A stretch of 7,855 nucleotides of DNA from LW23 sp041287705 (GCA_041287705.1 JBGGNE010000135.1:1-7855); one strand, 5' to 3'; shown: positions 1-6,103, counted from the first letter of the stretch. Program-made: numbers and translations. Notes: a model not told the origin generated them from the letters alone.

Positions 1-486
1 TCAGGATTTCTCTACTGAGGCGGCGAAGCTGTCGATAATTCTGCCCCATCCGCGTGCGTGATTGTCGCGGCTCTCCATGCTGGCGAGTCTCGTATGTGTC
101 AGCACCATTTCTGTGCGGTCGCCGCTCTTGATAAATTCCACCGTTACGAGAGTTGACTTCCCCTCGACTTCGCCAAAATCGGTGCCGCTGCCATCCTTTT
201 CCCAATCCCAGGTATAGACGACCTTCGTTGGAGGTATTACCTCTTGGAATTCACCCACGGCTGTATAATATTCCCCGTCCGGCGTCTTCATCTGAATACG
301 ATACTTTCCACCTGGCCGCAGATCCATTATCGCGTGAGGAACCACCATGCCCGGCTCAGGGCGCATCCATTGAACGATATGCTCCGCAGATGTCCACGCT
401 TCGAAAGCCAGTTCCGGTGTGGCTTTCAGTAATCGTCTTACAACAAGTGTTGCGTCATCCGGCTTCTGCACTTCATTGGTTGTCAT
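1..486 (-). CDS. AHSA1/SRPBCC-domain protein (START-like fold)
   Basis: A complete 161-residue protein read from an ATG at 486 to a TGA at 1-3. The pattern is typical of the AHSA1 (Aha1 C-terminal-like) branch of the SRPBCC superfamily, whose helix-grip fold forms a hydrophobic ligand pocket. The N-terminal strand and helix run at about residues 14-43 (VVRRLLKATPELAFEAWTS, then QWMRP). DLRPGGKYR is at 55-63, GEFQEVIPPTKVVYTW at 78-93, and the closing amphipathic helix begins at GWGRIIDSF near 146. No signal peptide or membrane segment is visible, so it should be cytoplasmic. It overlaps the end of the upstream ArsR gene by 14 bases, which implies co-transcription and translational coupling; only a weak GAGA lies upstream of the start. 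ArsR plus AHSA1 pairs are widespread, but their ligand is generally unknown and no catalytic function can be assigned here. Family call is firm; the role is open. Confidence 0.9.
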   Translation of the reverse strand: MTTNEVQKPDDATLVVRRLLKATPELAFEAWTSAEHIVQWMRPEPGMVVPHAIMDLRPGGKYRIQMKTPDGEYYTAVGEFQEVIPPTKVVYTWDWEKDGSGTDFGEVEGKSTLVTVEFIKSGDRTEMVLTHTRLASMESRDNHARGWGRIIDSFAASVEKS

Positions 487-835
487 CGTTTTGTTTGGTT
501 TTCTCTGTTTGTAGCTTCTCTAAATACTTTTCGAACTGATCCAGATTGCCCTCCCAGAACTTTCTGTACCGATCGATCCAGGTCAGTGCTTCCTGCATCG
601 GTTTGGGCTCCAGTGTCAGAGAATGCACACGTCCCTTGCGCTGACGTTTCACCAGCCCGGCTTTCTCCAGGACGATCAGGTGCTTGGACACGGCTGCCAG
701 TGACATCGAGTGAGGCTCCGCAAGAGCAGTCACACATTCCTCGCCGTTCGCCAACTGCGCCAGGATCCGTCGACGGGTAGGATCGGCAAGCGCCCCAAAA
801 GTTCGGTCCAACATTTCGGAATCATGTTCAACCAT
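473..835 (-). CDS. ArsR-family winged-helix transcriptional regulator
   Basis: A 120-residue winged-helix repressor. The start at 835 (MVEHDSEM) is preferred because the family motif ALADPTRRRILAQL (residues 15-28) normally lies 10-20 residues from the N terminus. An in-frame ATG at 874 would add 13 residues with no family character. The recognition helix is around SLAAVSKHLIVLEKAGLV (45-62), with the wing at KRQRKGRVHSL. The C-terminal helices (WIDRYRKFWEGNLDQFEKYL, from about 84) are typical of the ArsR branch that is paired with AHSA1/SRPBCC genes. The ELCVCDL metal site of ArsR/SmtB sensors is absent: only one Cys (34) sits near that helix, so metal sensing is unlikely. The next gene overlaps by 14 bases. 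The start codon lies within a perfect 18-base palindrome (827-844), suggesting autorepression. No Shine-Dalgarno sequence is visible before 835. Confidence 0.92.
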   Translation of the reverse strand: MVEHDSEMLDRTFGALADPTRRRILAQLANGEECVTALAEPHSMSLAAVSKHLIVLEKAGLVKRQRKGRVHSLTLEPKPMQEALTWIDRYRKFWEGNLDQFEKYLEKLQTEKTKQNDDNQ

Positions 836-844
836 ATGGTTGAA
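827..844. promoter_or_regulatory. Perfect 18-bp palindrome over the ArsR start codon, probable operator
   Basis: The sequence TTCAACCATATGGTTGAA is its own reverse complement over all 18 bases. The ArsR ATG on the minus strand falls inside it (833-835). ArsR-family dimers bind short palindromes near their own promoters, so this is most simply the autoregulatory operator. Because it covers the start codon, the transcript probably begins very close by, which would give a short or leaderless mRNA; that part is inference. No second copy was seen elsewhere in the window. Confidence 0.65.
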
Positions 845-917
845 TATCGCCGATGAATCCGCCGCACGCAACACTAATTTTCATTCGTTTCGGCAACACT
901 ACGCTATTTTGGGCCTT

Positions 918-931
918 GTTTAGGACTAAAC
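918..931. promoter_or_regulatory. Inverted repeat GTTTAG-GA-CTAAAC in the divergent gap
   Basis: Two perfect 6-base arms are separated by GA, in the gap between the divergent ArsR and lyase-like genes and about 57 bases before the latter's start at 988. The size and position fit a dimeric repressor or activator site. The right arm also supplies a TAAACT that could act as a -10 element, though no convincing -35 element lies 17 bases upstream. The regulator is not identifiable. Confidence 0.35.
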
Positions 932-940
932 TACTGCGCC

Positions 941-956
941 TGTCGCCTGTACGACA
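941..956. promoter_or_regulatory. Inverted repeat TGTCG-N6-CGACA ahead of the lyase-like gene
   Basis: Perfect 5-base arms with a 6-base spacer lie 31 bases before the ATG at 988. It could be a second operator, or a small hairpin in the 5' leader. Arms this short can arise by chance, so confidence is low. It is listed because it lies 9 bases from the inverted repeat at 918-931 in the same short regulatory gap. Confidence 0.3.
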
Positions 957-987
957 AAATGAGTTACGATTACCCGAAATTATCACT

Positions 988-2379
988 ATGCATCTTATCC
1001 TGAAACGCCAGAGCAGGTGCCTGCTCGTCCTCTCACTTGGCTTCACTCTCGGGCTCTCAAACGTGTTCGCACAGTCTGGGCCGGACGTCACCAGCCTGCC
1101 CTTTGCGGACGCTGATGGCGATGGCAAGCCCGACGGATGGAACCCCTACCCGCCTGGTGAAGGCGAGTTACGTGTGCTTGCTCTGGCACCCGGCGGAGGT
1201 TTGGCTTTTAAGGACAACGACAAGAACAGCGGCCTGGGCATTGAGCGCTGGATCGAGGTGAAGGAAGGCATGAATTACACCGCCTCCGCCGCGGTTACGG
1301 GGACTGGCGCGGTTACGATGTCGCTGATCTTTGCTAAGGAAAAGCCTCAGCGTCCCGGCGATCTCAAAAGCGTTCAACTGGGCGACAAATCTACCCGTGC
1401 CGAGTCCGGCAAAACCACGACCGTTTCCTCTCATGTGCCCGCCGGCGCCAAGTGGATGAAGCTGTGGTTCTACTGCCCAAAAATTGGCATTACCGATGTC
1501 GTGATCAATCAGGTAACGCTCACTGTAGCTCCTGCCGCAACTGCAACCCCAACAGCAGCCGCTGCTCCGGGTAACACTCCGACGGCTTCCACGTCTGCTG
1601 GCAGCACCAGCGCTGCCCCGGCCCCTTCTGCTGCCGCCCCACTTCCCGCCGGCGTTGCAAGCGTACTGGATTTCGAAACTGGCGATTTATCGCAGGCTCA
1701 TCAGGGCAAGGGCGAAGGTGCGTATGTTTCTGTCGTCAGTGCGCCCGACGCTCCTGTCCGCGAAGGCAAGTTTTCAGCCAAAACAGCGCTCAGCAAAGAA
1801 CAGATACGTGCAGAAGTGCCCGGCCCGCGCTGCGAAGCCTACGGAATCACCCGCTATGGCTGGAGCATGTTTGTACCCAAAGATTTCGATGCACTGACTC
1901 AGTTCAGCATCGTTACCCAGTGGCATAGCTGGGGAACGGGCAAAGAATCTCCCAAAGATGGCGGTCCGCCAACCTGCCTGGTGATCGACAAGGGCAATAT
2001 CCACATGAAGCTGCTGCGCCAGGGCGACGAAGGCTGGACCAGCAAGGCGGACTACTTTCAGCTCGGCTCCATTGATGACATGCGCGGCGTGTGGACCGAC
2101 TGGGTGCTGGAAATAAACTGGCAAGGCCCGGGCAAAGGCGGCTGGCTGAAGCTCTACAAGAATGACAAACTGGTGGTCGATCACAAAGGAACCACATGGT
2201 ACGATGAGAAGGACAAAGGGCCCTATTTCAAGTTCGGAATCTATAAAGGTAAAAACAAGTGGAAGGGCGAGGAAGCCACTACTGTTCTGTACTTTGACTC
2301 CGCCCGCATGGCTCTGGGTGAAAACTCCACCTACAAGATGGTGGCGCCTTCAGCTTATTCGCCAAGGTCAGAGAAGTAG
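988..2379 (+). CDS. Exported polysaccharide-lyase-like protein (heparin lyase I / PL7-PL20-type jelly roll) with N-terminal CBM-like module
   Basis: A 463-residue protein. The ATG at 988 is chosen over an in-frame ATG at 853 because it opens directly onto a signal peptide: KR at 6-7, a hydrophobic core at 11-23, and a likely cut after VFA (28). A DxDxDxKxD calcium-loop-like motif follows (41-49), then GW. Residues about 50-180 look like a beta-sandwich carbohydrate-binding module. An Ala/Pro/Thr/Ser linker runs from about 181 to 224. The C-terminal domain (225-463) matches the Polysacc_lyase (PF14099) type, with three groups resembling the conserved PL7-type active-site motifs: RAE (274-276), QWH (311-313) and YFKFG (413-417). 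By family knowledge it would cleave a uronic-acid-containing polysaccharide by beta-elimination outside the cytoplasm; heparin, alginate and glucuronan cannot be told apart. No lipobox and no Shine-Dalgarno sequence are seen. Whether it joins the downstream operon is uncertain, since a 198-base gap separates them. Confidence 0.8.
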   Translation: MHLILKRQSRCLLVLSLGFTLGLSNVFAQSGPDVTSLPFADADGDGKPDGWNPYPPGEGELRVLALAPGGGLAFKDNDKNSGLGIERWIEVKEGMNYTASAAVTGTGAVTMSLIFAKEKPQRPGDLKSVQLGDKSTRAESGKTTTVSSHVPAGAKWMKLWFYCPKIGITDVVINQVTLTVAPAATATPTAAAAPGNTPTASTSAGSTSAAPAPSAAAPLPAGVASVLDFETGDLSQAHQGKGEGAYVSVVSAPDAPVREGKFSAKTALSKEQIRAEVPGPRCEAYGITRYGWSMFVPKDFDALTQFSIVTQWHSWGTGKESPKDGGPPTCLVIDKGNIHMKLLRQGDEGWTSKADYFQLGSIDDMRGVWTDWVLEINWQGPGKGGWLKLYKNDKLVVDHKGTTWYDEKDKGPYFKFGIYKGKNKWKGEEATTVLYFDSARMALGENSTYKMVAPSAYSPRSEK

Positions 2380-2412
2380 AGTCCGCTATTGGCAATGAAA
2401 AATTAGAAAGCT

Positions 2413-2431
2413 GGGTCGAGCCTGCCGACCC
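2413..2431 (+). terminator. Weak terminator-like hairpin after the lyase-like gene
   Basis: A perfect 6-bp stem (GGGTCG/CGACCC) with a 7-base loop begins 34 bases after the stop codon. No U-tract follows directly; the nearest T-run (2456-2460) is 25 bases further on. It is therefore not a convincing intrinsic terminator and may only be a 3'-end stabilising hairpin. Confidence 0.25.
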
Positions 2432-2478
2432 TCGCATCTGCAAGTATTGTGCTGGTTTTTGATAGTATTGTTAAGGTG

Positions 2479-2493
2479 TTGCGTTAATTGCAA
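2479..2493. promoter_or_regulatory. TTGC-N7-GCAA inverted repeat in an AT-rich, promoter-like stretch
   Basis: The stretch from about 2440 to 2493 is clearly more AT-rich than the genes around it and is the natural place for an operon promoter. It ends in a TTGC-N7-GCAA inverted repeat. TTGATA (2459-2464) followed by TTAATT (2484-2489) could serve as -35 and -10, but the 19-base spacing is poor. Both the promoter and the operator are tentative. Confidence 0.22.
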
Positions 2494-2507
2494 TGGCATC
2501 GTGGATG

Positions 2508-2564
2508 GATCGAAGCGGCGGGTATGGAGCATGCGTAAGAGCAGGAGGTTCCGCCGCCTCGATC
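2508..2564 (+). promoter_or_regulatory. Long stem-loop in the 5' leader of the oxidoreductase operon
   Basis: The arms GATCGAAGCGGCGG (2508-2521) and CCGCCGCCTCGATC (2551-2564) pair at 13 of 14 positions, with a single A-C mismatch, and enclose a 29-base loop. The loop contains AGGAGG (2543-2548), the only consensus Shine-Dalgarno sequence ahead of a gene in the window, and a five-codon ATG-to-TAA string (2524-2538). The stem ends 13 bases before the ATG of the first oxidoreductase. AGGAGG is 29 bases from that ATG in linear sequence, too far for normal use. A leader RNA structure controlling translation or transcription, or a DNA-binding site, are the likely options. No T-run follows, so it is not an intrinsic terminator. 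Confidence 0.5.
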
Positions 2565-2577
2565 AACTCCACCTATC

Positions 2578-3696
2578 ATGTCACTGAAAACTGGAATCGT
2601 CGGTCTTCGCGGTATTGGTCAGAATCACGTGCGTTGTCACCAGCAGGATTCGCTCTCGGATCTTGTGGCGGTGTGCGACGCGTTCCCGGGACGCGCGGCG
2701 GAGGTCGCCGCAGGGTTGCCGGGCGTCAAGGCGTACACCCGTCTTCGGGATATGCTGGATGCTCATCCCGAACTGCAGGTTGTCGATGTCTGCACGGGCG
2801 GCTACGAAAACGGCGGCTGGCACTTTGAGCCGGCCATGGAAGCGATGGCGGCAGGCAAGCACGTGCTGGTTGAGAAGCCGATCAGCAACGATATAAATGA
2901 AGCGCGCGAGATGGTGCGCTTTGCCAGGGAAAAGGATCGCTATCTGGGCTGTAATCTGAACCATTACTTCAGCCCGCCCGCCCAGGAAGCGCGCCGCCTG
3001 ATGGACTCCGGCGAGATCGGCGAGCAGATCTATTGCCTGCACCGCATGGGCTTTATCGGCGGCGACGCAACCTACAACCCGGCTGGCGGCGGTGGTCCCA
3101 ACTTCAGCGGTTTTCCTTACGCGCATCTCAAGGCATTTCTGGCACATCCGTTCAGCCTGCTGCGCTATTTCTGCGGCGACATTACTCATGTCCAGGCCTT
3201 TATGGATCGGCCTGCGCTTCGCAAGAACAATGGGGATGCGATGCTTTCCATCGCCAGCATCCACGTGCGCTTCATGAACGGCTGCACGGGCTATCTGTTC
3301 TCCTCCCGTGGCGACGTAACGATGGGTCTGGGCGGCTGGTGGAGCTTCGAGCTGGGCGGAACGAAGGGCACGTTCACCATCGAGAACTGCGTGGAGAAAG
3401 TCACGTACTACCCGACGCCCAAACCGGGCGAGAAATACGGCCTTGGTGAGCAACCTGCGGCGCGAGTAACAGAGAGCGGAGTCAAAGATTTCAACTCCAC
3501 ATTCCCCACCCGTATTCACGCGTTTCTGGAGGATGTGACGAACAAGGTGCCCAAGGACAAGCTGCGTGCCTCCGGTCGCGATGCGCTGGCCACGCTGGAG
3601 TACACCTTTGCAGCGATTGAATCTCACGAACAGGGGGGCGCACTGGTTCGCCCGCATCCGCTGCCGACCGCCAAACGGGATGTCTTAGACCAGTAA
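2578..3696 (+). CDS. Gfo/Idh/MocA-family NAD(P)-dependent oxidoreductase 1
   Basis: A complete 372-residue protein. The N-terminal Rossmann fold opens with GIVGLRGIGQNH (residues 6-17, dinucleotide-binding GxxGIG). The family's EKP motif is at 99-101, whose Lys is normally catalytic. NLNHYF (126-131) follows, and then the alpha/beta sheet domain with a candidate active-site His at 190 (LAHPFSLLRYF). Family members oxidise or reduce hydroxyl groups on sugars, cyclitols or nucleotide sugars using NAD(P); the substrate here is unknown. No signal peptide is present, so it should be cytoplasmic. The ATG at 2578 is supported by an in-frame stop at 2536 and the immediate Rossmann start. No Shine-Dalgarno sequence lies at normal distance; a strong leader stem-loop ends 13 bases upstream. 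The isomerase-like gene follows after 44 bases. It is a paralogue of the second oxidoreductase at 6100: residues 98-114 match residues 109-125 there at 13 of 17 positions. Confidence 0.92.
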   Translation: MSLKTGIVGLRGIGQNHVRCHQQDSLSDLVAVCDAFPGRAAEVAAGLPGVKAYTRLRDMLDAHPELQVVDVCTGGYENGGWHFEPAMEAMAAGKHVLVEKPISNDINEAREMVRFAREKDRYLGCNLNHYFSPPAQEARRLMDSGEIGEQIYCLHRMGFIGGDATYNPAGGGGPNFSGFPYAHLKAFLAHPFSLLRYFCGDITHVQAFMDRPALRKNNGDAMLSIASIHVRFMNGCTGYLFSSRGDVTMGLGGWWSFELGGTKGTFTIENCVEKVTYYPTPKPGEKYGLGEQPAARVTESGVKDFNSTFPTRIHAFLEDVTNKVPKDKLRASGRDALATLEYTFAAIESHEQGGALVRPHPLPTAKRDVLDQ

Positions 3697-3740
3697 CCAG
3701 TGCTGCCTCCTCGGACTATCTCTTTACCTATCTGTTACTT

Positions 3741-4544
3741 ATGAAACTTGGAGCAAATTCTGTACTCTTCGGCGGGCACGACCTGGAGGTCGCTTTTCGC
3801 GTGCTGAAGGCTGCCGGCTATGACGGCATTGAAATCTCCGCGATCAACGGAATGAGCCAGCATCTGGTCATCTCCGAGTGGCGGGACTACGCGCCGAAGG
3901 TGAAGCGCCTTGCCGCCGAATACGACTTTCCTCTCCTCGCCATGGAGCAGCCGAATACCGACGCGGCGGTGATGGAGGAGGCATTTCAGGCCGCGGTGGA
4001 ATGCGGGATTCCGGTCATCAACACCGGACCGGGCGGCAAGAGCGGCGAAGCGGGCTCGCTGGAGCAGCGCATTGAAGTGCTGGGGGCGCTGGCACAACGC
4101 GCTGAGCACTATGGAGTTACGCTGTGCGTAAAGGCTCATGTAGGCAACGCTATCGATAACACGGAAACGACGCTGCGCGCTCTGGCGGCGATCAACTCGC
4201 CCGCCTTCGGCTGCGACATGGACCCGAGCCACATCTACCGCGCCGGGGAGAACCCGGTGGAAGCTCTGCGCCAGGTAATTCACCGCGTAAAGCATGTGCA
4301 CATCCGCGATTGCACCGCGCGCACCCAGGGCCCCGGCAAGCCGGAGCAGCAGGCGAACGGTCGCGGCTCGATCGACCTGGCCGGCTACCTCCGCGTCCTT
4401 CACGAGAACGGCTACACCGGCGCAGTTAACCTGGAGGTGATCGGCGCCAGGGACTACACGGTAGAGCAATGCGCTATCATCGCCGCCGAAGCGCGCGGAC
4501 ACATGCAGGCGTGCCTCCAGGCATGCGGCGCTCGGCGGGCGTGA
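3741..4544 (+). CDS. Sugar phosphate isomerase/epimerase-like TIM-barrel protein (AP endonuclease 2 / xylose isomerase-like)
   Basis: A complete 267-residue single-domain protein of the xylose-isomerase-like TIM-barrel type (PF01261), the fold of IolE, hydroxypyruvate isomerase and ketose 3-epimerases. The early strands include MKLGANSVLF and GYDGIEISAI (27-36). Metal-site residues expected from the family are seen in DMDPSH (D161, H164), HVHIRD (H185 or H187) and LEVIG (E232); GRGSID is at 207-212. The first of the four usual ligands, a Glu, appears to be replaced by Lys131 (LCVKAHVG), which may alter metal binding or chemistry. Such proteins usually work beside Gfo/Idh/MocA enzymes in sugar or inositol conversion, as this one does. 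It is cytoplasmic. The 44-base gap before the ATG is about three-quarters pyrimidine with no Shine-Dalgarno sequence. The exact reaction (isomerase, epimerase, dehydratase or lyase) cannot be inferred. Confidence 0.88.
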   Translation: MKLGANSVLFGGHDLEVAFRVLKAAGYDGIEISAINGMSQHLVISEWRDYAPKVKRLAAEYDFPLLAMEQPNTDAAVMEEAFQAAVECGIPVINTGPGGKSGEAGSLEQRIEVLGALAQRAEHYGVTLCVKAHVGNAIDNTETTLRALAAINSPAFGCDMDPSHIYRAGENPVEALRQVIHRVKHVHIRDCTARTQGPGKPEQQANGRGSIDLAGYLRVLHENGYTGAVNLEVIGARDYTVEQCAIIAAEARGHMQACLQACGARRA

Positions 4545-4627
4545 CGCTGGATCCATTTTGCAGACCCTCGGATGGCTTCTCCCAGATTCCTTTCCGACAT
4601 CACCAATCCCCTTCTCTCCTTCCACCT

Positions 4628-6103
4628 ATGAAAAGCAAACCCAACGTCTTGCTTATCGCGATTGATTCCCTGCTCTCCACTCACATGAGCTGTTATGGCT
4701 ATCATCGCCAGACGACTCCTCATATCGACGCGTTTGCGAAGAAGTGCGTGCTCTTCGACCGCAATTTCTCCGCGCATATTCCCACCACGTCCGCCTATGC
4801 CTCCATGCTGACGGGACGCGATGCTTTTGGGACTAACTGCGTGGCGTTGCGGCACAAGGGCGATCTGGCACCCAACGTGCCGACGCTCGCAGAAATCCTT
4901 GGCGGCGAAGGATATGATACGCTTTGCGTCGGTTTCTCGAAGAATCCCGCCGGGCGCGGCTTCCAGCGTTATCTGGATTACAGCGCGTGGGGCAGCCTGG
5001 CGGAAGGCGCATCCCGCAAAGCGGAAAGCCTGAACGCGGCGTTTCTGCCGGAGCTCCGAAAGCTCGCCGCGGCTAAGGACAGGCCCTTCTTTGTCATGCT
5101 GCGACACATGGATCCCCACTCGCCCTACCTGCCGCCGGAGCCCTTTGCCGGCATGTTTTACCAGAGCGACCCGCGCGATCCCGCGAAAACATCCATGGAG
5201 CCGATCATGGCGTTCCGGCCCTTTGCGGACTACTTCCGGCAGTGGATTCCGGAGGGCGTAACAGACGCGGAGTATGTTGTGGCGCAGTACGACGGCGCGA
5301 TCGCATACATGGATTCCTGCATCCAGCAGATCTTTACCGCACTGGACGAGCTGGGTCTGGCCGAAGACACGATCGTCGTGCTGAACGGCGACCATGGCGA
5401 GACGCTGAACGACCACGAATGCTACTTCGACCATCACGGCCTGTACGACGTAACGCTGAAAGTTCCGCTGATGATCCGCGCTCCCGGCCTGCTTCCCGCA
5501 AACCAGCACGTGGATGGATACGTGCAGCATAAGGATCTGGTGCCCACAATCCTGGAGCTGGCGGGATTCGAACCCACGGTTCAATTCGACGGACGTTCCC
5601 TGCTCCCCATGATCCGGGGCGAGGTGCCCAGCCACGAGTCCTCGTTCTACATCACCGAGTGCACGTGGATGCGCAAACACGGCTGGCGCACGCCGGAGTG
5701 GAAACTCATCGTCGCGCTGGAGCCCGACATCCACTTCAAGCCGCCCGTCGAACTCTACAATCTCATTACCGACCCCGGCGAGAACAGCAACGTGGCCGAT
5801 CAGTTCCCGCACATCGTGACGGCGCTTCGCACCGAAATGGACGCACATATCGCCGCCCGCACAAAAGCAACCGGACGGCCCAACCCGATCGAGAATCAGC
5901 CCGGCTGGCACGGCAAGGCGGGGATCGACTACTTCACCTCGTCACAGCAGGCGTATGACTCGCTCCACATCGGCAGCGTAAGCACCGCCACCAGGCTGCA
6001 GGCGGACGCGAAGAATGTGAAGGCTCCAGCTCCATCGCCAGCACCAGAACCAGTGGCGGACGTGGTGGAAGCGGTAAAGGAAAGCGTCGCCATCGCCAAA
6101 TGA
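4628..6103 (+). CDS. Cytoplasmic sulfatase-like hydrolase of the alkaline phosphatase superfamily, lacking the formylglycine motif
   Basis: A 491-residue sulfatase-fold protein (PF00884 type). The ATG at 4628 is chosen because NVLLIAIDSL, the first strand with metal ligand Asp13, starts at residue 6; an in-frame ATG at 4469 lies inside the isomerase gene and adds only low-quality sequence. In ASMLTGRD the usual C/S-x-P-x-R is replaced by Thr53-Thr54-Ser55-Ala56-Tyr57, so formylglycine cannot form there. Other hallmarks are present: HMDPHSPYLPPEPF, the second metal loop GDHGE (D255, H256), and the C-terminal WRTPEWKL (353-360) with ELYNLITDPGENSN. No signal peptide is present, unlike most polysaccharide sulfatases. 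An Ala/Pro-rich tail spans 465-491. It could be a sulfatase with Thr as nucleophile, a phosphodiesterase, a phosphomutase-like enzyme or a transferase. It lies 83 bases after the isomerase and overlaps the next gene through ATGA. Confidence 0.85.
   Translation: MKSKPNVLLIAIDSLLSTHMSCYGYHRQTTPHIDAFAKKCVLFDRNFSAHIPTTSAYASMLTGRDAFGTNCVALRHKGDLAPNVPTLAEILGGEGYDTLCVGFSKNPAGRGFQRYLDYSAWGSLAEGASRKAESLNAAFLPELRKLAAAKDRPFFVMLRHMDPHSPYLPPEPFAGMFYQSDPRDPAKTSMEPIMAFRPFADYFRQWIPEGVTDAEYVVAQYDGAIAYMDSCIQQIFTALDELGLAEDTIVVLNGDHGETLNDHECYFDHHGLYDVTLKVPLMIRAPGLLPANQHVDGYVQHKDLVPTILELAGFEPTVQFDGRSLLPMIRGEVPSHESSFYITECTWMRKHGWRTPEWKLIVALEPDIHFKPPVELYNLITDPGENSNVADQFPHIVTALRTEMDAHIAARTKATGRPNPIENQPGWHGKAGIDYFTSSQQAYDSLHIGSVSTATRLQADAKNVKAPAPSPAPEPVADVVEAVKESVAIAK

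Noticed and set aside
853..987. Upstream in-frame extension of the lyase-like gene from ATG 853
   Set aside because: It would run through the divergent regulatory gap and bury the clear signal peptide that starts at 988.
2413..2431. Treating the GGGTCG/CGACCC hairpin as a firm intrinsic terminator
   Set aside because: No T-run follows the stem, so it is listed only as a weak candidate.
2493..2828. Open frame starting in the leader and running into the first oxidoreductase
   Set aside because: It overlaps the oxidoreductase in another frame, has no recognisable domain, and its start lies in the regulatory leader.
2581..3657. Minus-strand open frame opposite the first oxidoreductase
   Set aside because: No motifs are visible, and the plus strand has intact Rossmann and EKP motifs throughout.
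4469..4627. Upstream in-frame extension of the sulfatase-like gene
   Set aside because: It lies largely inside the isomerase gene in another frame, shows no family similarity, and precedes the normal sulfatase N terminus at 4628.
4454..5911. Long minus-strand open frame opposite the sulfatase-like gene
   Set aside because: Its composition looks like a reverse-complement shadow (many His, Arg, Val, Gly) and no family pattern is present.
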